Source: Nemertoderma westbladi (lineage: Eukaryota; Xenacoelomorpha; Nemertodermatida; Nemertodermatidae). Taken from it: a stretch of 56,794 nt of DNA. Below are positions 1-10,500 of this stretch, piece after piece. Both the position numbers and the translations under genes were made by a program. A model generated the notes under the pieces. The model saw only the letters and a list, made by a program, of their open reading frames with translations. It did no database searches and was not told the origin of the DNA. Each line of letters opens with the position of its first letter. The first letter of the stretch is position 1. Location of the stretch: contig JAUCBJ010001911.1 of assembly GCA_032718475.1 (NCBI GenBank), positions 1-56,794 of the forward strand. The letters run 5' to 3'.

Positions 1-47
1 TGTTGGACTGGACAGGGGGGGAAATCCCACAATTTCACAATAATTAT

Positions 48-530
48 GTGAAAATAGCAATAGTTTGTTTACGTCTTAATTTAGAAAGCTCAATTTAATT
101 TAATTGTTAAAAAAATGTAAAATATTAAAATATAATAAAGAAATACCTACATTGATCACAAAATAGTGTTTAAATAGAACCGTCACCGAATATTCTAAAA
201 ACGCGAAAATCGGAGTGGAGAGGAAGCGAGCAGAGTGGAGTAGGGGGGGCGGGCCGTACCTGAAATCGCGAAGGGCCTGAGCGCGTGGGCGCGAGGATTG
301 ATTCAAGGTAAGAACCCGGGCCTTAAATGTGCAGGAAATTACCACGAACAATACCTTGTGTACTAGTGAACGGAAAGTGAAGTACCGGCGCAGCGGTAAG
401 TCTCGTTTGCCTGACGTGAAATTCGGGCTCGGTTCAACCGTCTTCTTAAATCTTCAGCTCAGCAGCTCTCTTCATTTTTTTTCGATATTCTAGAACGCAT
501 TCCACGTCCGCTCCAAACAACCCAAGAATA
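48..530. repeat. R1 dispersed repeat, copy 1
   Basis: This is the first of five long copies of one repeat in the window (others near 21,545, 23,945, 37,172 and 56,265). A GC-rich block at about 190-350 lies between an AT-rich part and a conserved distal part (about 395-450) that begins with CTCGTTTGCCTGACG. That distal part also lies directly upstream of the Gag ORF of BEL element 3 (39,090-39,131), so R1 may be LTR or leader sequence of that family; this is inference. A minus-strand open frame crosses every copy, but it varies in length and has no recognisable domain, so I do not call it a gene. GTAAG motifs near 305 and 394 resemble splice donors. Confidence 0.75.
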
Positions 531-654
531 AAATGCTTTGAAATTGTACCAAACTTATAGCTTTTCTAGGCTGGTGCACTGAATATAAAATTAATTGATT
601 TAAAATATTTATTTTATTTTATATTTATTTAATTTGATAAGTCACAAGTATTTT

Positions 655-1019
655 TACATTTATTATAGGAAGGGATCTAGGGGTCTTAACCTCGAATGAT
701 AAGTTTATTTTACCGAAAATAACTTATCTTTTATTGGCTGGTTGTAGTCTCGGCTTCCGCCTCGAGGTCCCAGGTTCGAATCCGACACCACGCTGATGAG
801 ACCCAGTAAGGTCGAAACGCGTACGTGGTTTGGAGAGATATGAGATATTAATTTCAAGAAAAATTACGCGATTCCTAAATTTGTACACTACCCGGTTAAA
901 AAGTACGCATGTGATGGGATTAGTCCCACAATTGCGCCAATAAAAGATAAGTTATTTTCGGTAAAATAAACTTATCATTCGAGGTTAAGACCCCTAGATC
1001 CCTTCCTATAATAAATGTA
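655..1019. mobile_element. Fold-back element with perfect 84-bp inverted arms
   Basis: Positions 655-738 and 936-1,019 are exact reverse complements over 84 bp. They enclose a 197-bp centre. The arms end in TA, compatible with a TA target duplication as in Tc1/mariner-type MITEs, but TA belongs to the inverted repeat, so the superfamily is not settled. The centre carries a tRNA-like stretch (about 735-793) with a B-box-like GGTTCGAATCC and a TCC triplet in the anticodon-loop position. No protein is encoded. Perfect identity of the arms suggests recent insertion or arm homogenisation. Confidence 0.85.
735..793 (+). repeat. tRNA-like SINE fragment inside the fold-back
   Basis: A good pol III B box (GGTTCGAATCC) lies about 20 bases after a loop CTTCCGC, which would put anticodon TCC (glycine) in a tRNA fold. 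The anticodon and T stems pair only partly by eye and no acceptor stem is evident. I therefore read it as a tRNA-derived SINE head and not a functional tRNA gene. Confidence 0.45.
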
Positions 1020-2150
1020 TAATAACAAACACCTCGAAAAATACAGCTTGCCAACACATTGTTACTATCAACAAGTATTTTTGCAATCTACAATAGTTTG
1101 TCTATCTACAATTGTTCGTCTAAAAACTTATGGGCCGACATTTTATTAACAGTGCGGTTGTTGCTACAGTGTAACAGACCAAGGAGAAGCACCACGGTTG
1201 GTATTGTGTATAGTTGCTAGGAAACACAGCATGGATGGCGGATTATCTTTCTATATAACTTATTGTTGTGGTATTCGTAGCATAGTAATAGTTACCAGGA
1301 AAGAGAGGTTTATGGGATATTCGGTAATTATAGAAAACTCTAATATTCTTTTTTTTCAAAGAGTTGTTATCTATGATTATTCTAGAATTGTAACAAACAT
1401 AATAAATATCAATAATTAATGAAAACTTAATATATTATGAAGACAATCTTATATAATTATAATTACGAAATTAAAATGAAATAACTACAAACATGTTTTT
1501 GTTACAATTATGTCAAATTAATAGAGCGATCCTAAATATCAACACCAAATAAAACACTCATCTCTTAGAAACAATTGACTTCTAGAATACGTCTTGAGTA
1601 TTCTACATTTCTCTAGCATGGATGATAGCCATTGCATTCCATGTGTAAGTAGCGTAAGTGTTGGTTGTAGTTCAATAAAAGGATCAATAATCTTTTCTGT
1701 AACATTAAACATTACAATTAAATTATTAAAGTGATTAATTAAATGTTCAGATCGCTGATAAGTTGACATATTCTAACAAAATTAGGTAAAAATACATAAA
1801 TGTCTGAAAAGGGCCAGTATTGAGAGTTTATGAACCATTTCTTATATTTATGTAAGTCCCCTTGATTCACCAGCGCGGTACATAAATACGTTTTGTGTCA
1901 CCGCAGCGCTCAAAGGTGATTTATCATTTTCAATTCCCTCTGGTGCAGATTTTTATGTGAATTGTAATGTTAACCTTACTCTGTTAATTAACTCCATGAT
2001 TAATTATATTACATTTACATATTGTTTGATCTTCTACAGTAGGTATGTTAGACCCTTCAGCTTTCTATGTGTTACCATATTTCACATCATGAGATATAGA
2101 CAAGATACATTTTTTTCATGCAATTTAATGATATTTATCTAGAGATTAAT
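1020..2150. other. Gene-free repeat mosaic
   Basis: No supported gene. Recognisable pieces: about 1,180-1,265 recurs near 19,258-19,335; about 1,385-1,510 recurs at about 55,683-55,790 with very few changes; about 2,035-2,160 (starting ACAGTAGGTATGTTAGACCC) recurs after the LINE 3' ends near 20,918 and 48,786. The part between 1,510 and 1,950 shows nothing recognisable. Open frames of 60-76 codons here lack any domain. Confidence 0.6.
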
Positions 2151-2687
2151 TACAGATTATCTTATCATATAGGAATGTTTGTTAAAAAGTTAACAAAATT
2201 AACTTGTTAAAGAATGTGAAAATTTATTTGACAAAATATCTGATCATATAATATTCAGGTAACTAGCCAATAGGATTAGCTCTTTCATAATCGACAACGC
2301 CGTAACTTAAATGGATATAATTTCTGCTTGTGGGTAGTTTTGTATTTTTTATTACTTTATGGGACTAACTTAGGGTAAAAAATTGGATTAAAAATAAATG
2401 TTAAAATTTCGTCGCCCTCTATCTGCCACAACCGTAAAATGTTAATTCACTATAAACATTTGGACATAATCTATAAATTTTGTTACAATGTAATAATTTT
2501 TATCAGTTAGATTCAATTGGATTCTTTACATTATTCATCTTATGGCGCGAATCTTTACTTATTATTTTTGAGATTCCAGATAATTAGTAATTTTTAGTTG
2601 TTAATTATATTACAAAAAATATGCAAATAACGCCAATCAGCCAATAATAATAAGCCAATCATATTTCATTCTCATCTAATAAATTCT

Positions 2688-3377
2688 TTATAATACAATA
2701 ACCAATAGGATGAGAGTAAGTAATATACTAGGGGTTACATTGGGTGAGATGGAGGTTGGGCCGTTCGGTTTAACTACATCTTCTCTAACACCAGTGGTTG
2801 TTATATCGGGTGCGATGGAGGTTGAGCCGTTAGGTTCAACTATATCTTTCCCTTCTTCAGGTGTTTGTTGTTGGTCCGATTCCGTATTAACCGCGCACTT
2901 GTGTATTTGTATTAATGGTTTCAGGCGTGTCCACTCATCATCGCCCTGCTTCTCTATCCGTATATACATCCAGTGTTTCCCAACCTCCCGTTTTATATAC
3001 TCCCCTTCCACTCTCTCACTAGTAACATGGACGTTAGTATAAGTAACTCTGATTACTACAGGTCGTCCCGAAACTGAAACTATTACACTAATATTAGTAT
3101 AACCGTCGGCTCGGTCCACGTTGTTTAATGTTCCTTCCTCGAAGTCCAACACAAATACAATATAATCGCCAATCCCGCCATGGAGCACTCTTATATCGTT
3201 GATGACTATATCGCTTGTGAGTTGATAACTTAATGTTAAGTTATCTCCCTCCTCCACACAGTTCTTACCAATAGGATCTTCTATGGTAAGTTTGGTAGAA
3301 TCGTAGGTGTAATTTATTCCGTGGCATAAAGATATCAGATGGATCAAAAGTAAGGCAGATATGTAAATCATTAACAT
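2688..3377 (-). CDS. Gene A: small secreted, probably GPI-anchored protein (229 aa)
   Basis: I do not recognise the family. Seen: an ATG-initiated single-exon ORF with a hydrophobic N-terminus (residues 1-20, ending CHG) typical of a signal peptide, and a beta-rich-looking middle region with two lone cysteines (about 39 and 161) that could pair. About five N-glycosylation sequons follow the signal peptide. A Ser/Thr/Pro-rich C-terminal stalk holds two imperfect repeats built on VEPNGSTSI / VKPNGPTSI. The ORF ends in a short hydrophobic tail (TLILLVIVL) with no basic residue after it, the pattern of a GPI-attachment signal. The architecture suits a cell-surface recognition or adhesion molecule; that role is inference. 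Gene B (50,103-50,789) is its paralogue, 228 aa. The two are near-identical except in residues about 54-90 and 137-160. Minus-strand sequence just upstream (about 3,404-3,412) is TATA-like but close to the ATG. Confidence 0.7.
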   Translation of the reverse strand: MLMIYISALLLIHLISLCHGINYTYDSTKLTIEDPIGKNCVEEGDNLTLSYQLTSDIVINDIRVLHGGIGDYIVFVLDFEEGTLNNVDRADGYTNISVIVSVSGRPVVIRVTYTNVHVTSERVEGEYIKREVGKHWMYIRIEKQGDDEWTRLKPLIQIHKCAVNTESDQQQTPEEGKDIVEPNGSTSIAPDITTTGVREDVVKPNGPTSISPNVTPSILLTLILLVIVL

Positions 3378-3686
3378 GGTTGATTCTATTAAATATTAAT
3401 TATTTATATAAAAATTCAACTTTAAACTTCAAACAAATAAAATAATATAGGGTTCTGAAATAATAAAAATTTATAATCAAAAATATGTAATATTAATGAG
3501 ATAACAAATAATTATGTTTGGTTAAAAATATTATACGATCTTTATGGGCCCACTTAGTTACTATGGTTACCGCTAAGGGTTGCTGATAAATAATAGTGTA
3601 TATTAACAACCATGAACCATCACGACCACTATTATTAATTAACCATATTAGTAAAGGGCTATAAAATGTTGTACAAATACCGGGGA

Positions 3687-3702
3687 GGGGGGGGGGGGGG
3701 GG
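3687..3702. repeat. G homopolymer, 16 bases
   Basis: An uninterrupted run of 16 G follows CGGGGA and precedes satellite-like DNA. Comparable G or C runs occur at ten other places in the window. In the right duplication arm a C run at 51,055-51,065 sits near the equivalent position. Confidence 0.9.
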
Positions 3703-3719
3703 TCATATTGACACCCACC

Positions 3720-4340
3720 CCCCCAAAAAAAAGTATAAATTTGAGATGTCCAGTGAGCTGTTTTTATTGATTCCATCGGATTCAGGACCCTCATAAACCC
3801 GTTAACGCAATAGAAACAAGATGATACTAATCTATTGATATATTTGCAAAAAAAAATAAAAAAATATGAATTTTAAAAAATTTAGTGCTGTGACAAAACT
3901 TTTCAGCCACCGCTGAAAAATACAAGTTTGAGATGTCTTGTTAGATAATTATATATTCCATGAACGGATGAAGTTGTAGGCATTCACCATTTTTCTATCA
4001 TCTTTACACTATATATTCCATTGAATTAAAACCCCCATGAACCTATGAGATGCGAGCAAAAATTATTAGTCACAATCAATTGAACTGAATGGATTTTCAA
4101 AATTTCGCGCTTCACCAAATTTTGCACCGAGCACCGAAAAATACATTTTTGTTATGCCTGGTGCAACTCGTATATATTTCTTCGAAAACATAATCCCAAA
4201 AACCCTATTGCGCAAAAAATAAGTTCAACTCATTTTTAAAAATTTGGTGCTAGCTCCAAAATTTGGAATCCGCCGAAAAAATTATATGAATTTTTATATG
4301 AATTCCATCTAATTGCGAACATCAAAACCCGGTCTAAATA
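3720..4340 (-). repeat. Satellite-like degenerate tandem repeat, left arm
   Basis: Diverged units of roughly 160-225 bp recur around a core resembling CCGAAAAATACAAGTTTGAG (about 3,730, 3,909, 4,137, 4,272). The same family occurs in both orientations in the right arm (51,080-51,340 and 51,940-52,920), where period and units are clearer. No coding capacity. Confidence 0.6.
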
Positions 4341-4515
4341 AAAAATATAGATGTTAGAAATCATATTTCATGAAATGTAATTTTGAAAAAAACGTCTCGA
4401 AAATGTGCCAAAAGTAGGGTTAAAAAATAGTGCTATACTCGAAAACTTATAATTCTCAACTGCGTTTGTTTTAGAGTTCGAACAAAAAACATTGAACACC
4501 CCCCCCCCCCTGTGT

Positions 4516-5176
4516 TTAACCCTTTCCATACCGCAGAACATAATATTGCATATGCCTGGTGGTCCATTCATTTTGATGTCCACCCTGGACAGTGGCTCAT
4601 ACGGGTGAGCCATCAATAAAACGAGAAATGTCAGCCTTAAATGACCAAGATTAGCATATCATTTTGATCAGAAGTAAAATAGAAATTTTCCAGGCTATCT
4701 AATTTGTACACCAGAATAACAGGACGAGCACTACGAGGCTTTTAAATGATACGAGTACTTATAGGGACAGAGCTAGTGAAGACATAACTAGTGAAATAAA
4801 AAGGCAGCATGATTGTCAAATTCACTAATCAAGCATAATAAACCGTGAAATGCTGCAGTTGGCGCTATTTATTAGTGTATACTACTGCTGTACAGTTAGT
4901 TAGTCTATACATTCTTCAATACTGCAGTGCTACTGAATTATATAGAAATGCATGACATCTTTCACTATTGGTAGGGACTGTCAGACAGCTGCTGAGTATA
5001 GGGATACTCATTTTACTTGTCCCAAATACCTAATGGGAGCATAGTAACACTTATCTGGCATCCCAGTCATACATAGGAAACCATAGAACATAATATAATA
5101 TCATGGCTCATACGGGTTTGCCACGGGAGGGTAGGTTGTGGTTCATACGGGTGTGCCCCGGTATGGAAAGGGTTAA
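4516..5176. mobile_element. piggyBac-like MITE with TTAA target duplication
   Basis: A 653-bp element (4,520-5,172) has 14-bp terminal inverted repeats: CCCTTTCCATACCG at 4,520-4,533 and its reverse complement at 5,159-5,172. TTAA flanks it on both sides (4,516-4,519 and 5,173-5,176). TTAA target sites and CCC-starting termini are known hallmarks of piggyBac elements. No transposase is encoded, so it is non-autonomous. Position 7,159-7,162 carries the unoccupied TTAA in the otherwise matching sequence. The right duplication arm keeps the right end (to 53,430) but has lost the left end. Three GG(C/T)TCATACGGGT motifs lie inside. Confidence 0.8.
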
Positions 5177-5396
5177 TAGGGTTAAGAACTAACTACTACC
5201 GGTCCGGGTATGGTTCATTACTTCATGGTTAATATAAACTACCCTTTCATTGTAGCGAGTGGTTAAAGACGGCCTAGTACTGTAAGGTTGAGTACAGCAG
5301 TGGTAGCAGATGGTGGTAATGGCAGATGGGACTTAATAAGGACGTAAATTGGGACATACAAGGTATCAGGTAGTATTTCCATGTCTTTTACCTGAG

Positions 5397-5471
5397 CCGC
5401 TACCGGTAGTTGAATGGTTAGAGCGTCAGTCTTCCATACGGAGGTCACCAGTTCGATCCCACCTGGACGTC
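5397..5471 (+). repeat. tRNA-derived SINE head, copy 1
   Basis: An A-box-like TAGTTGAATGGTTAGAGC, an anticodon-loop-like CTTCCAT (TCC, glycine) and a B-box-like AGTTCGATCCC occur in tRNA order and spacing. The D stem pairs in three of four positions, but the T stem pairs at only one position, so this is not a working tRNA. Copies 2 and 3 lie at 18,397 and 53,657; all share about 100 bp of 3' flank with a GACGTCA start. Head plus constant tail fits a tRNA-derived SINE. Confidence 0.65.
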
Positions 5472-6270
5472 AATGCCGACTATGTAAAACTGTGCCCAAC
5501 AAAACTTTATAATAATAAGAAACCACTCATTCACCCAAAACACTAACAATAAATTATAAAAACACTAATTTACTTTTTTAACAATTAATCGTGCTTTAAT
5601 TTATATGATCGTTATTTACTTATTTTACAGGTGCCATAATGTTGGCTTAATAATGTTGGTTCAATACCAACTTGCCAGTTTGAGAATCTAAACTAAAAAA
5701 ATTAGAGTAACAGAAACTATTTCTAACTTAGATTAATGTGAATACAGACGATCCATAATAAATAGCCCATTTATAAAGGATTCCTGGAAGGATTGGTTGA
5801 ATTCAACCAGAACCCAACATTTATTTGAGTCCGACACACATCAAAACGACTTCTAAAAATAAACTGTCTAGACAGCCATCGCCCCATGACATTACTGTAT
5901 AAATTACGACATCTGGTGGCCGCGTACAGACAGACGAATAGCAGCCAATACACCCGCTAAGATAATACTTATCAGTTACAGTTAGTCAACAGGGCACAAC
6001 AAATAATTTATAGTGCATTGAATCGAATGTGACGTAATTACGGTATATCACGTTCACCAAACATGAGTGAGACGTGACAGATACAGTACTGTAGCTTTAC
6101 CCAAATAGCTAAATCGTTATAGCCAACACGCAGTTTATTATATATTAACTTTAACTTTCAGTTTAGAAAATTTGCAACTTTTATGGAGAGGAGTTTATCT
6201 CATTTCACATTTATTAACCTCTCTTATTAAAAATAAAACACAACATATCAGAAACTCGAGCAGACTATCA
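5472..6270. other. Gene-free duplicated spacer
   Basis: No gene. This matches about 53,732-54,620 in the right arm and, for the first 380 bases, about 18,472-18,850. The right arm carries an additional stretch near 54,133-54,275 that is missing here. The open frame at 5,771-5,953 on the minus strand has no domain. Confidence 0.6.
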
Positions 6271-6277
6271 TTGCATT

Positions 6278-6720
6278 GTGATGATAATAGGAAATGATAT
6301 ATTGAACGCACATCGCGTTTGGGAAACTAAAGCAACTAATTGGAGACTCTTATTCCAACAGTATGGTAGGCCTTCTCGGTTGGTATACTCGGTTCCCTGC
6401 AGGATGGTAATCCCGATACTAATGTTGGTTTACAGCCTTATAAATCTCGAAAGAGACGTGATGAGATCGAGAGGACGGGAGACGAGGGAGACCACGATAT
6501 ATATTCAACGACTATATTCTACACGTACGAGCGTAGCGAGGACAGAGATAGGTTGAGGGTGTTCTGTAACGGGACGACGTGTAGAATCAAACCGCGAATG
6601 TTGGATATTATTTAGCAGACGAACTGAGAGCCCAAGAAATAATAGAGCGAACCACTAAACAACTAGACAATGGTCACTATGAGATTGGAATGTTGTGGCG
6701 ACGCAAACCGAAACAATCTT
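6278..6720 (+). pseudogene. BEL/Pao polyprotein relic
   Basis: Two pieces of a BEL/Pao polyprotein survive in order on the plus strand. At about 6,278-6,350 the frame reads IIGNDILNAHRVWETK, which matches LIGTDQFNLHQVWETRP in the post-protease region of element 1. At about 6,605-6,720 another frame carries DNGHYEIGMLW, matching NGHYEVGMLW at the start of the element 1 RT, and ends in TAA. Everything between is scrambled and no catalytic motif remains. The same relic stands at about 54,620-55,055, so decay preceded the segmental duplication. Confidence 0.75.
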
Positions 6721-6904
6721 AAAGAACGACTTCCAGCCCACCTTCAAAAGACTACTCACTGTCAGATCACTTTTTTCACTTTGTTATTTTTAATTAAAAA
6801 ATAAAACTTGAGTTGCCTAAACTAATAGATACTCTGAATTTAAAGTTACTTTCTACAGATTTCAAACCCGCCCATGTTGCGGATTTTTCATTGGGTTAAT
6901 GTTA

Positions 6905-7377
6905 ATTGTTAGATAAAAAATATAGTTGTTACAAATCATATTTCATGAAATGTAATTTTGAAAAAAACGTTTCGAAAATGTGCCAAAAGTTACAAAATAG
7001 TGCTATAACTCGAAAACTTCAAATATGTTTAAAAACCCTTTTTCACTAAACGAAGGCAATGGATCTTTAGGAAAAGTCATAAAATATCAGATCCCCAACT
7101 GTGTTTGTTTCAGAGTTCCAAAAAAAACCACAATATTGCCCCCCCCCCCCCCCCGTGTTTAATACAGTAGGGTTAAGAACAAACTACAGTAGGCCTACTA
7201 CCGGTATAGTTCATTTCTTCATGGTTAATATAAACTACCCTTTCATTGAGGCGAGTGGTTAAAGACGGCCAAGTACTGTAGGGCTGAGTACAACAGTGGC
7301 AGCAGGATGGTGGTAATGGCAGATGGGACTTAATGCGGACGTAAATTGCGGACATACAAGGTATCAGGTAGTATTTC
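6905..7377. repeat. Third copy of duplicated flank with empty MITE site
   Basis: Positions 6,905-7,160 match 4,340-4,515 and positions 7,161-7,377 match 5,177-5,385. The piggyBac-like MITE that separates those segments at 4,520-5,172 is absent here: the unoccupied TTAA is at 7,159-7,162, right after a 16-base C run (7,139-7,154). Similarity to the duplicated locus stops abruptly at 7,377, where BEL element 1 begins. Confidence 0.8.
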
Positions 7378-7545
7378 TGTGATACATAAGGGTACTACCC
7401 TCCATGTTCACATATAAAGACAATGGAATTCCACCGCTGTCTCTATCTACAGTGAAGAGGATTACGAATGCACATACAGTAATACAAATACTAAATTACT
7501 AAAATACGGTAGGTCTATGTGGCGGCCAACAAAGGTCCCACATCT

Positions 7546-10500
7546 CTATTTACTAAGATTGGGTGGAGATTTGTAGTCTCCTGACTCGTTTCTAGTCTCC
7601 TCAAGGAGCACGAGACGTTGTACAGGTCTGTCTACGGTACGTCCGTTGATAGTCCTTACAGTAACTGTCCTCACTACACCAGATGTAGGGTGCGTGGTCA
7701 AAATGACTCCAGTCAGCCAAAACCGTCTTTTCAGATTGGCTTCAGCCAATAAAACGTGGTCACCGCGTCTCAAACATCGGGTATTAAGATACCAAGAGGT
7801 TCTGGTCGAAATAGAGGGCAAATAATATTTCTGCCATATTTCCCAGAATTTATTTGCAAGCAATTGAGTGATTTTCCAAGCTTTGTTGCCGTATCCGTCA
7901 CTATCAACGGGTACCGAAATGGGCAACAATGTCGTCGGCGCCTGCATAAGCAGGTGCGCTGGTGTCAAGGCAAACTGTGTGTCGTTATTGTCTGGGATCA
8001 AAGCGATCGGTCTAGTGTTCAAAATCGCTTCGATTTCTATTAACAACGTCGTCAGTTGGTCGTCTGTCAGTATGTGTTGCGTCGGTACGACTTTAGCCAT
8101 AGCTGTCTTAATTGAACCAATCAGCCTTTCCCAAACGCCGCCTCTCCACGGACTGTCTGGAGTATTAAAATACCAAACAATTCGGTGAGAACGTAGTTCC
8201 TCGGAAATCTGGTTTTGGTCCAACCTTTTCAAAGCTCTGGTTATCTCGTTCCGTGCACCCACAAAGTTTGTCCCTTGGTCACAGTAAATGGATTTGACCA
8301 ATCCACGTCTAGCGATAAATCGCCGTAAGGCTAGGATAAAGGAATTGGTGGTCAAATCTGTCACTCGCTCTATATGGACAGCTCTGCTGGCCATGCAAGT
8401 GAAGATCAATCCCCAACGTTTTACCTGTACCCTTCCGCGTTTCGCGATTATGGGTCCAAAACAGTCTATCCCTGTCTCAGTGAAAGGGGGTCTAAATGCC
8501 TGTAATCTCGCTAGTGGTAGTTCACTCATTTCTTGGTGTCCTATCCTCGCGTGCACCTTCTTACAAATCATACAGTTCCGTGTTACCGAACTCAGTGCCT
8601 TACTAGGTCTAATCAGTACAAACCTCGAGCGTAAGTGTGATAGACAGTGGTGTCTACCCACGTGTTTGAGTTGTACATGTGCGTCCAGTATCATAGCGCG
8701 CTGTAATTCATGGTGTTGCGGTATGATGATAGGATACCTAAAGTCAAGTGCAAAATCGATGTTTTGGAGTCTGGACTTGTGACAAAGTAAGCCCCGGTAA
8801 ATAATCGGACTCCAACTCAAAATCGGTGAAGACTTAATCTGTTTACCTTGGTTGATCGCTGTGAACTCTCGTGCGAAATATCGCAATTGATAATGTCTAA
8901 TGATATCAACTTCACAATGGCCAACTTCCTTTAAGGTAAGTCTTCTAGGAAAGTCGCGTTTGCCTCTGGCATATTGTCTCAATCGTTTGAGCCATGCTAA
9001 CTTGCGGCACGCGTCAGTCCATGATCTAGTTAGGTTTACTATCCGGTATACGTAAGTGTTAGTGACGTCATCAGGTAAGGTATAGTCGTATTGTGGATAC
9101 TTGTCTGGACTTGGTAGGCCCACGGGCCTTCCGGTAGGTTTGTCTGAGTCCCCAAGTACGTCAATCTTTACGGTCTTACCTTTACCGTCCGCACCTAATG
9201 TGTCGACTGGCAGTAACGGTTTCAACTCTACAGTACCAGTGTGTTCCTGTGAGCCTGTAAGCTTCCTAACCTTAGTCACACGTTTCACTGTAGGTGGTAA
9301 GTCAAGTACTTTCTTCGAGCGGAGTGTGATCGCTGTGGCCACACATTTGTCGTCCAAAGAAGTCAAATTCGGTAAGTCTCTAAATGTCCGCTCCAATGGG
9401 TCTTTTAATGGAGTGTCTAGTAGACAGTCTGGTGAAGCGTCCGGTGAACAGTCTGGCGAGACGTCTGGTGAGACATAGCGCGGAACTTCCAGCGAAATGT
9501 CTTGTCGTCGGTCCCAAGGTCTGTCTGGCGTAACTTCTAGCAGAAAGTCTGGTCCAAAGTCTGGTCTAAAGTCTGGTGGACAGTCTGTCGAGATGTCTGG
9601 TGGAAAGTCTGGTGAGACGTCCGGTAGAGATTCTGTCGAGAGTTCCATCAAACAGTCTGGCGAACAATCCGGAGAACAATCTGGTGTCGCTTCTGGTGAA
9701 TAATCTGGCGAGTAATCTGGTGAACAATCCGGCGAAACGTCTGGTGAAATCTCCCGCGGAACATCCGGCGAAGGATTCGTACAAGCGTCTGGTCGAGTGT
9801 CTGGTGAGACGTCTGGCGTAATGTCAGGTCTGGCGTCCAGGTCATCAGATTTCGTCCGTCCTTGTTTCCTCTTGACCTTGGCGTTGGCTTTCGCTTTGGA
9901 CTTGACAACCTTGTCGATTTTTATCTCGGCACCCTCTGGTATGGTGTTGGTTGTCGCGTCGAATAACTGTGGCCATTCGTCTGATGGTCGCTGTAGGAAG
10001 TCGGGTCCTCTAAACCAAAAGGATTTATTGTCCGGTTTACAAAAGTCAAGCGGTTGCATCCCCCGTGATGCGATGTCAGCTGGGTTCAGCTTCCCTGGAC
10101 AGTGACGCCAATCTTGTTTGAGCGACCGGTCTAGTATTTCAGCACGTCTGTTGGCTACGAAAGTCTTGAACTCAAACGCTTCGTTGTTTATGTACCAAAG
10201 TACCAACGTTGCATCCGTCCAATATGTGACCTTCAAGTTAGCCTCCAGCTCGCGTTGAACTAGACTGACAATATCTGTGGATATCGTCCCGGCTTGCAGC
10301 TCTCCATGAGGTACAGTCATATACTTCAATGGCATTGTTCTAGCCTTTGAAGTAACGAGAGACACATCATAGCTGTCCGATGTCACTTGTCGTCTAAGAT
10401 ATAAGGTAACCCCCAATCCATCCTTGCTAGCGTCACTAAAGCTGTGAAGCTCTAAATCAGCAGGAAAGGTGGTTTGCAAAGGAAAGTATACCCTCGGTAT

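Larger units (their letters stand above)
2150..7377. repeat. Segmental duplication, left arm
   Basis: About 5 kb here matches about 49,570-55,250 in the same orientation and order: flank, single-exon gene (A here, B there), satellite-like DNA, MITE end, tRNA-like SINE head, BEL relic. The non-coding parts next to the genes match almost base for base. The arms differ in discrete events: an intact MITE left end here, an additional inverted satellite array there, and a 228-bp insertion in the right arm. Part of the sequence also occurs a third time at 6,905-7,377, the left shoulder of BEL element 1. Confidence 0.85.

Noticed and set aside
100-351. Minus-strand open frame (83 codons) that recurs in all R1 copies
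   Set aside because: The frame varies in length, has no domain and no start context, and lies in a repeat whose DNA is conserved as a whole; more likely a by-product of GC-rich R1.
1539-1769. Minus-strand 76-codon frame as a small gene
   Set aside because: No domain, no paralogue, AT-rich surroundings; not supported.
5397-5471. Functional tRNA-Gly(TCC) gene
   Set aside because: The T stem pairs at only one position and no acceptor stem forms; treated as a SINE head.
7378-7535. A 158-bp LTR of element 1 (minus strand TGTGGGACC...GTATCACA)
   Set aside because: The ends look LTR-like, but no second copy is visible at the other end of the element, so I do not annotate it as an LTR.
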